From Desmodesmus armatus (lineage: Eukaryota; Chlorophyta; Chlorophyceae; Sphaeropleales; Scenedesmaceae): 64,000 bases of DNA. The position numbers and the translations under genes were made by a program. The notes under the pieces are model-generated. The model saw nothing but the letters and a program-made list of their open reading frames with translations. It did not search any database and was not told where the DNA came from. The DNA lies in assembly GCA_007449985.2 (NCBI GenBank), contig VIIQ02000047.1, positions 320,001 through 384,000 on the forward strand, read 5' to 3'. Of this stretch, positions 45,790 through 58,863 are shown in pieces; the first letter of the stretch is position 1; each line of letters starts with the position of its first letter.

Positions 45790-48700
45790 GCCCTGCTGCA
45801 AGACGTCAGCTGCTGGTGCTGGTGCTGCTGCTAGTGGTGCCTCAGCAGCTGCCGCTAGTGACATGTCACCAAAGAGGTCACGGACCAGGGTGAAGTCTCC
45901 ATACTGGCTGCTGGATGGGGAGCCCAGGATGAGCTGCACCACAGCGTCACTGCCGGGTGGCCCTGGGGGTGCTGGTGGCAGGGCACCCCGTGACAGCTGA
46001 CCAGCCGTGGCAGAGGACTGCCCAGAAGAGGACTGTACAGCAGGGGCAGCTGTTGCAGCACTGCTGCTGCTGCTGCTGCCAGCAGCAGCGTGTGACGCAG
46101 CTGCGGCGGCGGCACTGCTGCTGCTGCTCTGGGCCCTGTCAATGTCAGAAGCAGGGGGCACGGGCGTTGGTGGGTTGTTGTGCGATGACAGCACCACCAG
46201 CAGTATGGGGTAGAAGAGTGGAGACAGCTGCGGCAGCTCAACATCCAAGTCCTCTTCCTGCAGATCCTGCTGTCCTTCAGCCTCCTCAGGAGGCTCGCCC
46301 TGCTGCTGCGCCTCCCCCTGCCCTAGTCCCTCCCCCTCCGAGGAGTCCCCCTGCGCCTCTTCCTGCCCCTCCCCCTGCGCTGCTCCCTCCATCTGCGACT
46401 GGTGAAGCAGCCTGACGCTGTCACAGTAGTCTGCCAGGCTGGCCGTGGATGCCAGCCAGATGGTCTTGATTGTGGTCACTGTACTGCTTGCAGGATCTGT
46501 CGCCAGCTGTGCCAGCAGCTGCAAACATGGGGGAGGGCAGAACAAACACAAACACGCATTTCACATCAGTAACAGTCCTGCACGATACTATCGTACCACG
46601 TCAGACGTGGCGCATGCTGAACTCAAACCAACAAGCCGAATGTGTTGCTGCGCAGCATGACGCAGCCGCTGTGGTGCTGTGCCAATATGTTGTGAACATC
46701 ACCCCCAACCTTCAAGGTTGCGGCATGTGTTGTGGCAGGACTGACATTGATGTAGAATTGTCACGAAAGCCACAATAAGCCGTCTGCAGCTCACTCAACA
46801 AATTCACCCCCTCCCCCCCCCCCCCACTGTACCCGCTGCACAATCGTACCATATGACATATGTTGGTGAGCACTGCACTCAGACTTCAAGTCTGTTCGGA
46901 ACCTGTCTGCAGCTGCTGCACAGGTCACTCAGCTGTTGCCCCCCCCCCCCCCCCGGGCGGCACCCACGGGTTGCAGACACGTATGGCAGAAACAGTGACT
47001 CACCTGCTCTCTTGTCTCAAGGTTGAACTTGTGAACCTGCTCCAGGCCCTTCTTCAGGGGGATCCAGGATGGGTGCTCCTGAGTGCAGGCAGGCAAGCAA
47101 CAACAGCAGCAGAGCTTTGTCATTCAGTTGCAACAGCATCTTTTAGTGTACGGGTGTCTGAGATCCCTGCCGGGGCTGGCACTGGGTGGTGCTAGGCAAA
47201 TTACTGGAATCAAAAATGCTACTGGAATTGGATGGGAGGCTTGATGGTGATCTCGATTGCCCTCATCCTTGACCTGAGAGACTGGGGTACGACAAGTCAA
47301 AGGCACTGTGGGCACCCTCATGGCCGGGCTCGCTGCCTAGTGCCAAGGTTGGGACTCTGTCCCAATTCGTTTGTGGTGGGTACAAGGGGGCGCACCCCCA
47401 CCAGCTGGCCACACACACAACATCCCCCTCTCACACACGCACACTCACATGTGTACAGCCGCCAACCAGCAAGAGGCTTGCATGTGCTGCATGCGCAAGG
47501 ATCCCAACAGTTATTATCATACAGTACTTGAACCACACATGATCATTGTAATCAATTGATTAACCTGGTATGCCTCAAGCATGTTTTTGGCTGATAAGAG
47601 GGCGTCTGGGGCAATGCAGCCCAATCCACTACAGGGGCGTTTTGTTTAGGTCAAGGCACATCCCCTGTGCCCGGCTACGTGCTTTCATCGGAACTGTACA
47701 GGCACTGGGGGTCCCACATTACGTAATTTTTGACTTCGTCCAGGTTAATCAGTCAAAGTTGCAACTGACTTGGGCTGGGCCTCACCTGGTGCTCTGCATC
47801 CTCAACAGCAGTCTCCGAATCTTCAGAATCCTCCTCATCCTCCTCAGATGAATCAGGTACACTGGTGAGGGAGGAACTTGGCTTGGAGGCTGCGACACCT
47901 TGGCTGAGGGCCCATTGGCCAGCGCCTGAGGTTTGAGAGAGAAGATGAGGGAGGCAGGAGGGCGAGCAGGCAGACAGCAGTGACAGATTGCAGGATCAAG
48001 ATTGCACTGGAAGCCACTGGCCGTGCAGAATACCCTTGACATAACACGCTTGGTACGTGGATGAGCGCATCATATAGCAGCACCAGCACTTCACTTGTCT
48101 CACTTTTTCAAGAAAGACAATGATGCACAGCCACAAATCACCATGCAGCCGCACACAGCGATTACACATGCAGAACCCCACTAGCCTTTCAAAGTGACTT
48201 TTGCATGCAGAGGCAATTGCAATGCATGCCACGATGGCACACATGTGCACCACATTTGAGTGTACACGCAGTGGTGGCATGCCCAGGACCCCATGCCATG
48301 CCTGTCACAGAGGGCATCGGTTGGGTGTGGTGGGGTGGTGGTGGTTGTGATGGATCCCCTTTTGGTTGTGTGAGCCAGGCTGCTCCCGGAGCCTGAGGTG
48401 CAACCTCATTATTATGCAGCCTGGCTCACACTGTGGCACTCCAACAGGATCCCTGTCAGGCCCTTGCAACCTGTTCTGCGTGATGTAGAGTCAGCGCCTA
48501 TCTGTCATGGCGCCCATGTTGTACGACATGTTGTACGACATCCCGGTGGTGACCACCACAACGACCACCCCATCAAAACCTCACCCTACCTTCGGTTCGG
48601 CCATGGCTGCCTTCATGCCACCGACATCAAACAGTCGTTGAACACACACAGCATACAGCCTGTACTACTAGTAGTGGGCCACTACAAGACTGGTAGTACA

Positions 48701-51700
48701 AGTCTGCATAGGCAGCTGCGCCTCACCTGACCCTCTGTCTCCTGAGAAGATGAAGCTCCCTTGAACTCTCCAGACCCCTGCCCTGCCTCCTCGTCCTTCC
48801 CACACCCCTCACTGGGAGCCTCCTGCCGCACCTTGGCTGCGAGCGCCTGGGCTGCGAGCTCCCTAGCCTGATTCTGTGGATTGAGAGGAGGGGTGTGGGC
48901 ACAGGTCAACATGTAGGCAGAACAGAGTGAGGGGTTGCAGGGTCAAACATACCACTGGCGCCAGTGGCGGTGTGGGTAGCAAGCAGCAAACGCTCTTGGT
49001 ACCAGAATTGCTGAGTATCACGCGTCACACTGGTGCGCAGGAAGTGTGATGACTGCATGCCATGGCGGTACCAGTCATCTACTGCTGTGGCGGAATTCCC
49101 CTAACCCGCACACTGCCACATTGTGATCTATTTCGCAAGCCGCATGCTGAGCAAGGGTGCGAACTGAAACTTGGCGGCCTGGTGCAGGACGCGTGGTGCT
49201 TGAAAGAAAGAAGTACACCAGGCATGTCGCAGGCTGCGGCAGGCACATGCAGCATGTTGCTTACTGCCTTCACCTTCAGCATGATCTTAGACAGCACATC
49301 CAGCATCTCCAGCTGGGCTGCTTGTGTCACCAGGTCATATGACAGGATGGGGTTGGACCCGCGGTAGAGCTGTTGCAGGTGCAGCTCGCACATGTGTGCC
49401 TGCAGGGTGGGCCGCATGATTGCATCAACATGAACTTTGAAGTTAAAACCAGGCAAGCAGGAATAAGGAAATGCACGCACCAAGCCTCCATGTCATCATG
49501 AACCAACGTTGAACGTTAGTTGGAACGCATGGTGCCACATGCAACAGCTGATTTGTGGGTCAAAGCCGCTTGAACCCTGCCCGTGCCTGGTCGAAACCGT
49601 GCTGAGCACATGGCGCCACTGCCGGCAGTACGAGGCGTATGCATATGCCGTGTGCCTGAGCCTACGGTTGGCTGTACTGTTTTGTTGGCTTGCTGTTATC
49701 ACAGTCCCTGTCGCACTCCGAGTTCCGTCCGTGAAGTTCCGTCTGCCTCCATTCCTTCCAGCCCCTGTGGCATGCGCCCCCCTTCCAAAGCCCTCCACAC
49801 TCACGTTAATGCCAGGCAGCTTGTCAAACTCCACTCCAATGCAGTCGGTCAGCTTGGCCTTGTAACTGCTGCTGCTGATATCCTTCAGCATGATGTCAGC
49901 ATCCTGGCTGTCCTGGCTGCCAGTGAGCATGATGTCATCAATGACCATCAGGCAGATGCTCCCTTGGGCATGCCAGGCACTGTGCAGCTTGGCAGTGGTC
50001 TCATCAGACAGGCCGGCTGGGGGTGCGAGCTGCTGCAAGTCCTTTGGCCTGTTGAAGCCGCTGAGAGCCACCACCGTGTACTTTAGAAGCTTGCGTGGCA
50101 GGTTGAAGTACTGGATGGTGTCGAGCAGCAGCTGGAGGTTCCAACGGGTAGCGTACACCCTGCGGATCAGGTCTGGGTGTGGCATTGCTGGCAGCTGCAG
50201 CAGGCGGCAAAGATAATCAGGAGCAACAGCAGAGAGCAACAGCAGAGAGGCATGACATGCCTCGCAGTGAGCGGCAGAGAGGCATGAAGCAGCTGCTGTA
50301 GGCTGGCAGTCCATTAGCTAGGATGATTGAAAGCCTGCAGCAGGCCTGCAGCTTATGCCATAAGCTGCGATGTGTGACGCATCGCATTTCCTGTGAGGGC
50401 TGGTTGCAGGCGGCTGCTGGGCCCCATGCAGCCGTGCCAGCTTCAGCAAACAGCACACAGCCTATGGCCTTGCAGGCCCAGTGCCCAAAGAGGCTACATA
50501 ACCGACTTGCCCTGCCCTTCATGTAACAGCAGCCAACCTAATTTGACACACTGGTGCCGCAGTGCTGTTGTCGCACGCTGTGCTGTGGATAGAAGTTGGG
50601 GATGGCACTTCTGAACGACACGCAGGGATGGGACTTGCCGCCCACCGGGTGAGCTGAGCGGTCCATTCAGGTCAAAAACATTCGCCAGCGCCGCTGATGA
50701 CTATTTCAGTAGCGGCGCTACTCACAGGTTGTGATGAAACTAACTTAGTTTGAAACTCCCAACCGTTCAAATGAACTCACCATCAGCAGCTGCCCCATCT
50801 CCACGAGCTTGGCTTCATAGCGCCTCATGATCTTCTCCACCTTGCGTGCAGAAATGCCAACCTTGAAGCGTGACACGCCAAACATGCTCCTCCTCTGCCT
50901 GCGCGGCTGCGACAAGAGGCGAGAAGCAGCATTGCACACCATGACAACCAAGGCAGCACATCAAGAGTCGCTGTCAGCCGCTACTCTGTCGCTCAGCATC
51001 GGGATGATTTGGTGCTGTGCGGCATTGCAAACAGCCTGTTTGCAGCGGCTGCAAAGTGCATGCAGGTATATACCACATCATGGTTGCACCACTCTGTTGC
51101 TGACTGGTGGCCCAATAGTGTTGACTGATCAACTTGATCACCGAGTGACTTGGGCCAGTGGTTGAGACTATTCAATTCAACGCTGCTGTCACAGCCTGCT
51201 GCCAGCCGGGGGCCCCTGGACAAATGCGTGGCCAGCTTGATTGTCACAATCAGCCGGGGCTGGCAATACTGAGCAGGCCAAAGGCATCAGTCTGTGCCCA
51301 GCAGTTGCAACAGAGCCAAGGGTGCAATGCGCATTATCTTTACAAGCCACATGGCACCATTCCGTACCGCTGGCAGCGCCTTGGGCGTGGGGCTGGCACT
51401 GTCAGTTGTCAGGGGCTCCAGAGCACTTGATGCTGTGCTCTGGTCGTCTGCATCCTGTGTGCAACCAAGCAGCAGCACACATACCTTTACTGTTTTCATG
51501 GCCTTGGGTTGCAGCGCCAAACAAATAGTGTCATAAATGCACAACACACGCCAAGCCATGCTGCAGTGCTGAAGCAGCAGGACAAGTCTGCCTTACCTGC
51601 TGTTGCATGCATGGATTCAGCTGTGACAGTTGAGCAAGCACTGCATCACGGATACTTTGGGTTGCTCAGTGCTAGGCTGGCAATTGTGGAGATTTTCCCT

Positions 51701-52373
51701 TTCATGCCTGAATGCGCACACAGCAGTATGAATGATCAGCTTGCACTGCATAGCATGCATATTCCGCAGCTTGCCAGCTTACAGCTGTCAATACAGTGTC
51801 TATGACCCACCTCAGACGGTGGCTCAAGGCTGCTTGTGTTGTCCAGGTCAAGTCGCTGTGCATCTCCTTGCAGGCCACCAACCAACCCTGCTGACTCATC
51901 TGCAAGGCACAACAGCAACATGCTAGCAGTGTAAGGGGTGCGCCTTACTCGTTGGCGGTTGCAGCCACTCATAAAGCCTGTGAGTATGTTGCTGGCATGC
52001 ATTTGCATCTCATATTACAAACAAGCAATGCCGCAATACGGTACTGGGCTGCCGCACAGTGCTGGTCCGTTACATGCATGTTTGCCACAATCAGCCACTA
52101 GCTTGACGCCTCGCTTGTTCGCATTCAGCATCATGGGTGGGCTACATACATGAGAAAAGCATGGGCCTCGCCTGGGAGGTGGCTGGTCAGCTACGGCTGG
52201 CTATGTGCTGCACTGCCGATAGGCAGGCACTCTCCTTCCACAGCAACAGCAGCGGTGCCGCCAGAAGATGGCATCGTATCTACAACCTTGCCCAAGCCCA
52301 CTGAGCTGTGCACACCTGATCCTGTCCGTCCTAGAAATGTCTGAATGCTTCGTTCTTCATCGTCAACACTCAT
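45430..52373 (-). CDS. unrecognised 10-exon gene; acidic, Ser/Ala-rich C-terminus
   Basis: No family recognised. Proposed exons (minus): 52373-52316, 51899-51811, 51454-51368, 50906-50781, 50194-49805, 49399-49274, 48873-48727, a short acidic exon ending at 47786, 47078-47004, 46518-45430. All are phase-consistent except the 5' edge of exon 8. The start MSVDDEERSIQTFLGR is a good ATG. The middle (exons 4-6) looks like a folded helical domain: RRSMFGVSRFKVGISARKVE, DLIRRVYATRWNLQLLLDTI, ICLMVIDDIMLTGSQDSQDA, ILSYDLVTQAAQLEMLDVLS. Exons 7-8 are charged (EEDEEDSEDSE). Exon 10 adds an acidic Gln/Gly/Glu block, a Ser/Ala tract with long poly-Ala, then a well-formed end (WLRKVLGGVKDLNSVPLSKL). The protein is roughly 760 aa. 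A nuclear or scaffold role is possible, but nothing in the sequence fixes it. Confidence 0.68.
47271..47370 (+). mobile_element. SINE-like dispersed repeat, copy 2
   Basis: GACCTGAGAGACTGGGGTAC, GGGCACCCTCATG, GCTCGCTGCCTAGTGCCAAG and GTTGGGACTCTGTCCC match copy 1 (36272-36366) in order and spacing. The TACTG tail is absent. It lies in an intron of the unrecognised minus-strand gene and is again antisense to it. Confidence 0.65.
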
Positions 52374-53374
52374 GGCTGCAAACTTTGCTAAATAGCTGCA
52401 TGCACGGGCTGCAGCTTCGATCAACAGCAGGCACGGGCTGCAGCTTCGGTCAACAGCAGGCACCTATGACATGTGTATGACGTAGGACTGCCCACAGTAA
52501 TGCTGAGTGCAGCTGGTTCAGAGTGCAGCATGCATGCTGCTGCTACAAAGCTCTTCACAACAGCAGAGCAGCACCGGTTGAAGCCCCAGCGCACGCCCCG
52601 GCGCACGCCTCCCGGCGCATCAAGCGCCTGCACTCAGTGACTGACGCACCTGAGAGCGGAAAGCCGGATGAAAGAACGCCCACAACAGCACGGCTGGTGC
52701 ACACGGGCGCTGACCAATAGGTTGATGAAGCAGGAGCCGCACCAGCCCAGATCAAGAAAGATCAGGCGTTTCGACGAGTGAAGAACTGTTGAGGAGCAGA
52801 GGGGGACCCAAACCCCTCTCTGCTCCACGCCAGGCCACAGGTTAGCCGAGGTCCGAGGTAATGACGCACTGTCGGCATGTTCGCGCAAAGCCCGTAATTT
52901 TAGCGCACTTGGTGCAGTTGTGGACAAAGGACGACTGTGTGCATCCGAGCGTCAGGAGCGTCGGGCACGGCGCCATGCGGCAGAATTGGCGGGAATGCAC
53001 GTTTCTTGAAAGGGTTTGAATTTTGAGAAAGCCGATGCTTGGGCACAGACTGTTGCCATGCGATCTGCCTGTGAATTGGTGGAAGCAACAACTTGCTGTG
53101 TATAGCTGAGTTGTGTGCGCGCTGCTGGTGCTGGTCTGATGGCCATCTCAAGTCCACACACCAACAATGCGCACCCCAGCTACAATGCGGATACAAACCA
53201 AGCACACTGCCCAAGCCGGGTCAGCCCAACAAAGATTATGGTAGAAGTTTGCCCACTCTGGCATGGTCTGTTGCACACTATCACACATACAATGACTACA
53301 TCGTGAGGCTTGTCAGCGCAGCGACACACTCACTGGACATGGTTGCGCTTGATCATGACGTCATGTGACCAGCT
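52374..53374. other. intergenic, no gene seen
   Basis: This is the upstream region of the unrecognised minus-strand gene. A short direct repeat (GGGCTGCAGCTTCGATCAACAGCAGGCAC-like, twice, about 52408-52465) is the only structure noticed. Confidence 0.45.
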
Positions 53375-53782
53375 GTGACCATGAGCAAGATGTGGTTGAC
53401 TGTGAGACTTCTGCAAAGGGGCCACACATGGCTCGGTGGCGGCCACACAGCACAGCTGGTTGCATTGGGATATTGTGTGGAACACTTGCTGGAACTCCTG
53501 AGTGATGCTGAAGCAACTATCGCTGTTGCAAGGAGTCGCATCATGCGATCATGTCTAGATGGTGCAGTGCAGCTACTAGCCGCTTTAGCCGCTTCGGAAG
53601 CGGTCATCACCCACTTGCAGCAGCAGCTGCAGTCAGTGGGCATGGCCCTCACCAGCTTTGCACACCCCAGCGCCTGCAACAACCCCCTCTGCAGCAACAT
53701 TGTGGGGGCCTCAGAAACCGCACTTGTGCAGGGTGGCAGCAGCAGGTGCAGTGTCTGCCGAGTGTGTGGGCGTCCCTACTGA
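53375..53782 (+). pseudogene. fragment of a MYND-family gene (third copy), broken inside the finger
   Basis: The plus-strand frame encodes the C-terminal part of the family seen at 9.8-17.6 kb: AQLVALGY, then QLQSVGMALTSFAHPSACNN and PLCSNIVGASETALVQGG, then CSVCRVCGRPY and a stop. Paralogue B has QLQSVGMALTSFAHPGVCNN at the same place and a complete finger after it. Here the stop falls where the third pair of zinc ligands should begin, and nothing upstream matches the body of the family. It is therefore a detached, 5'- and 3'-truncated copy, about 36 kb from the others and in the opposite orientation. Confidence 0.8.
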
Positions 53783-56700
53783 TAATTGTGGGGGTGCCTG
53801 TTCCAGCCATGGTCAGGAAGGTCCAGCCATTTGCATGTGCACAGCTCAGGATTGAACCGCTCCACCTTGTCATTGGCCGCAAATGCCATATGAGACTGCT
53901 GATGTGTGTTGGGTAGGCGGCGGCACCTGAATGCATGCATGTGCCCTGTTTGTGTGAGTCCGGCCAGCTGCCTCTGGACGTCAAGCAGTGTCACACATGT
54001 TGATGGTCCACTCCACAATGGCCGGCCATCATGATTCCTATGCAGGAGGGAGTGAAGCTGCCAAGAACACGAGCCCTATCGAGAGCTCTGACGGTCTGAG
54101 ACCCCTGTGTACGCATGTTTGATGCTTGAAGGGGCCACAATATGGGTGTGAAGAGGTGTGCAGCATATGCGTCGCATACAAGTGTCTGAGGGGAAGGCTT
54201 ACAGCATTTGGGTAGTGCGAAACTGGGTACGCATCCACCACAGCAATTGACAACACACTACATAGCATATGCCAAGTACACATGAACAGCACGGCGATAG
54301 ACCATCTACAGCACACAGCATCACAAACAGGCGGACCACCCACAGCAGAATCTACAGCAGCAAGGGGACAAACACAAGTAGTTCACTCGTCTGCAGTGTG
54401 TCTTGCTGTCATGTTTGCTGTTGATACAAGCACTGACTGCCGATCAAGGCAACTAGTAGACAGAGTACCAGGACAACAGGCACTGGACCAACTGCTTTCT
54501 GGGAGAAACGGGTGGAGTGAGATCCCATACGGCAGTACACCCGATATCACGGTTGATGCAGTGCAGTACAGACCAAGAATCTTGGTAATAGGGGGGACCA
54601 TATGATAAAACCTCACTCACATGAAGCAGTTTCTGCACGATGTGAAGCCAAAAACCACGACATCCTCAGCTGACATAACTCTTACCTGGGTGTCTCACTG
54701 TTGAGATGTGACACCATCCACAGCATTGAAGTAAAGCCCAGTCCTCATGACAAGGTGAAAGCAGGCAACAGACAGCATGCAGGCAAGGGTGGGACTGGCA
54801 GGCGCCATGATACTCCCAATAACTCGTGCAGGAGGCAATGACACCTTGGACAACCCCCGACCATACCCCCATCTCACCACGCTGCCAGCAATGGGAGTAC
54901 ACTGACTTGCAAAAGAGGCTGACACCACCTCAGATGGCCTACTCAAAGCCCATGTGTTAAAATCTGTCTGCAACAATGGACAGCTTCGCCAGCTCATCAG
55001 ATGGCCAGCCGCAGATCAGACACGCAACTCCAGCGAGTGCACAGGGGAGCACCGACCGCTATCAATATGGCTGTACATGTGACACTCAGTGTGTTCTCAG
55101 CACACTTGTTCGCCCCCTCTGGATGTGCGCCTGTGAGTCTGCTGCGCGCGGCTGGTCCAGATTTAGAGGGAAGTGCAACTCAACCGCGTGCCGGACCGGC
55201 ATCCACCCTGACCCCGTTGCTTGCTACACATCACCGCTGCAGGCTCATGCTGACAAGGCGATCCACACCCTCAGCTAAATATGCAACACCCCAACCAATC
55301 CATCAGAAAACGAGCTGGCCAGGCAGCCGCCTTCCAAGTTGGAAGGGGCTCAGAAACATCAGTCCAGCCAACAGCCCAAGCCTGAGTGAAGGCCTGTATA
55401 CACGTCGAGGACTGACCGACAACGCCTCCCACAGCTTGCTGGGAAGTAAAGATTCTTGAAAAGTAAGGATTCTTGAGCAAAGAATCAGGTTTGCACAACC
55501 GCAGCATACTGCCCTGGCCCGAAAAACACTGAGCGCAGTGGCCCTGCACATGTGCATACGTACCAGCATTCAACAAACCCAACAGACGCTGGCGGTGAGC
55601 TGCAATCAACAGCAGCGAAGACCCAGATACCAAACAGCACACATAATTCAATCGCATTGTGGCAGAGCGGGCACTGCTCAAGCTGTGTCCATGCTCTGCC
55701 AAACTGTGGGGAGCCCAGCACACACCAGCAGCAAGGCAAGAAACACCACACACCCATGCAACTGTAAAGAAGCACTGGTCATGCTTCTGTTTAACACCTG
55801 CTGCCAAGACATGTGCAGGAACCCTACACACATCCAGCCATTGGCAATGGTACAAGAGGAGCTTGGACATCCACACATAGTGGAGGTGGTGAACCTCCCA
55901 CGCCTTTGCAAAGTGGTGCAGGAACCCCGATTCAAGAGAGGCCCACACAACCAATGACCCCTTCATCCAGCCCAGACAGAAGCAGCAACCTACCAAGCAC
56001 AAAGGACTCAGACAGTCCTGTACACGCTGAAACAAGGGAGGCAGCTTACACAGAAGCTGCACTGGTTCTTAGCCCCAGGCAAAATGGCATGCAGATGCCT
56101 GTACAGGCAGAATAACCTGTGGTCAACCACAGGTGACAGGTGCCCATCATACACGGCATAATTGAACATGCACAATCCTTCGCTGGACTGCACTGATTCA
56201 GCCTCCAGCGAAGCTTGAGCCTCAAATACGATCCACAACATCAGCACATCGCAAGGGTGCGGTGGGTTTTGGCGCCCATTGAACCCTTGGACCATCGAGT
56301 AGGGTGCACCACAAAAGCGCATGCCTCCGCTTGTACATACCATACGTACATATACCACACCACAACATACCCCAGGGGCTACACACATACCCATGCAGCA
56401 TACCGACACTTTTCAGCCACAATGGGGTGCATGTTGGTGTGGTTGAGGGTAGTTCACCCACAGAGGCGTGTGGAGAGGGTTTGCAAACAGCCAAAATAGG
56501 CCTGTCCAAGGCGACATGCCTGTGCTCTCAAAAACCTGCCAGCAGGAGGCGGCTGTGCAGTGCAGTTGGCAAATGCCAGCACCAAGCGAAGTGCCAGCAC
56601 AAATGCTCGGTAGCACAAGTACCAAGTGCCAGCACATGTATCGTGCAGCACAAGTGCCAAGTGCCCGCACAGGTCTTTTGCAGATCAAGTGTCGAGCAGC

Positions 56701-57734
56701 ACAACAGCCAGGACTGCAACAGCTGCTTGGTGCTAGAACTGCCAGCTGAAAACACCACGAGTCAAATCACACTCGTGTCAACAGCAACACACACGCAGTG
56801 CCGTGGATATGTGGACATGGGGGGTTTGCTGGAGGAGTTCAGTTGAAATGCTGGATGGCACACAACCACAACAAACACAAATGGCAAACACGGGTTGACG
56901 TGCTGGCTTTGTCCCCCTGGCCAGCTAGAAAAAAAGGTTTGGGTGGGTGCAGCCGTAGGGTGCGTCATCCGACAGAGACACTCACATGACAGGCATTATC
57001 ACCTGACAGGTAGAGCACATGACACCAGATAGAGCACATGACAATTATACTCACATGATAGGAGCTTGGACAGAATGGCACCAACTGAAACCTCGAACCA
57101 CACCTCAGCACACATGAGCGGCCAGATCAGCAGGCACAAGGGCTCTGCAGGCTGTTGAGGCACGCTGGCACCTCCACTCCCAAAGTAGCAGTGGATGCTG
57201 CTGATGCATACGGCTGTACAGCCCTGCACTGCCCGGCACAAGAGGGCCACGCCACAATAGTGCAGCAGCTGCTGGGTGCACAAGCAAAACCAGGACACTG
57301 ACAGATAGACAGAGGCGATGCCTGAACTGCAGGGTACAACAGGGAAGGTGTTTCACGATGGATACACTGCAACGGCTTGAAAAGCCCTTGCCTGGAACAG
57401 CTGCGACACAAATCAGCTCAACAGCTGGCGCACAGCACACCAGCACATCAAAACCACTCCGAACCAAAGTGCAGGAGGAAGGATGGCAGGCAGGCAGGCA
57501 GTGCCCAGCACAAGCACAGCAGCAGAACAGGAGAGTCGCACCATGCCGTCCGGCGCCTGAGCTGCCAATAGCACAGAGCAACAGAGGTGGATCTCCAGGC
57601 TGGCCAAGTGACAGACAGTGAGCCACTGACATGCGGCCGCAGGCTGCACATCCTGCACCGCAAGAACCTGAAATCCGGCTGGATGCCCTCAGCACAAACT
57701 TGGTCTTTCGAAACACAGAAAAGGCGGGAAATGA
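53783..57734. other. 4 kb without a supported gene; one short minisatellite
   Basis: Several open frames exist on both strands (the longest is 55271-56062 on minus), but none has a recognisable domain, clear splice signals or biased composition typical of the genes here. At about 56578-56700 a unit of about 35 bp (AGCACAAGTACCAAGTGCCA-type) is repeated three to four times. Otherwise nothing can be named. Confidence 0.5.
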
Positions 57735-58095
57735 AGCCTCAGCAAGCCTCAGCACGCACTGCAAGCAAAGCAGCCAAACCACACCCAGTGCAGTGCACGA
57801 GTACACAATACGCCCTACATCCCCACACCAGCGCTGCTATGCTGCGGTCGCTTGAAAGCAGGCCGCGCCCCACCCTGGGCACCTGGCTGCCCACCAGGCC
57901 ACAAACTTGGTATTTCACACACAACAAAGCGAGCAACAGCCTCGAGAAGCAACAGCTTCAGGCGCACTGCAACTCAAGTAGCCGAACCACACCCAGGACC
58001 ACTACACAACACACCCTACATCCCCACACCAGCACTGCTGTGCTGGGGCCGCTTGAAAGCAGGCTGCGCCCCTCCCTGGGCACCTGGCTGCCCCC
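57735..58095. repeat. about 185-bp tandem duplication at the 3' end of the Gln-rich gene
   Basis: About 57775-57905 and 57960-58095 share AACCACACCCAG, CCCTACATCCCCACACCAGC, CGCTTGAAAGCAGGC and CCTGGGCACCTGGCTGCCC. On the minus strand the shared part begins at GGCAGCCAG|GTGCCCAGG, a possible exon end and donor of the Gln-rich gene, with the second copy further downstream. This fits the exon-edge duplication pattern seen in other genes. Confidence 0.8.
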
Positions 58096-58823
58096 AGGCC
58101 ATGGCCTTTTGCTGCCAACCCCTCCTGCCAGCTCGCCCTGCAGCTGCTGCACACGCCCACTTCCACCATCCTGCTGCTGCTGCTGCTGCTGCACCCGCCC
58201 ACTGCTCCCATCCTGCAGCTGCTGCTGCTGCTTTGGTGGAGGCGGTGGCGGCGGCGGCGGTGGTGGTGGTGGTGCCTGCTCTGCTTTGGGGGCTGGTCGG
58301 GAAAGCTGGGGCTCACCCTTTCCTGCAACCCCACCAGGCGGCTTTGCCAAGCTGCTGGCTAGCCCACTCCCACCCTGCTGCTGCTTCGGTGGCTGCTGCT
58401 GCTGCTGCTGCTGCAGAGAAAGAGCCCAGTTGGCCAGAGCATTGCCACCCGGCCTCTGCCCTTGCTGACCTGCTGCTACAGTGGCTGCTGCATGGAACCG
58501 CGGCCCCACGTTGGCCCCAAACTTGAGCCTCTGCGGGGTGCCTGCAGGCTTTGCTGCCGGCGGGGAGGCAGCAGGAAGCGGCATGGGCGATCTGCTGCTG
58601 CTGCTGCTGCCACCAGCTGCTGGCCGCTGCTGCACCTGCACAGGGACTGCTGCTGATGCTGCCGCTGCTTGTGGTGGCTTGCCAGCTCCTGGAGGTCTGT
58701 CCCTTGCAACGCCTCCTGCTCCTGCAGCGGCTCCTGCTGCTGCTCCTGATCCTGCAGCGCCTGCTGCTGCTGCTGCTCGTGACCCTGCAGCGCCTCCTGC
58801 TGTTGCTCCTCTTCCTGCAGCAG

Positions 58824-58863
<40 letters not shown>

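Noticed and set aside
55271..56062. 263-codon minus-strand open frame
   Set aside because: No domain, odd Cys/Leu/Trp-rich composition, competing frame on the opposite strand and no splice context; likely chance in GC-moderate DNA.
57105..57806. 233-codon minus-strand open frame
   Set aside because: Same composition problem as the frame at 55 kb and it overlaps a tandem duplication; no recognisable motif.
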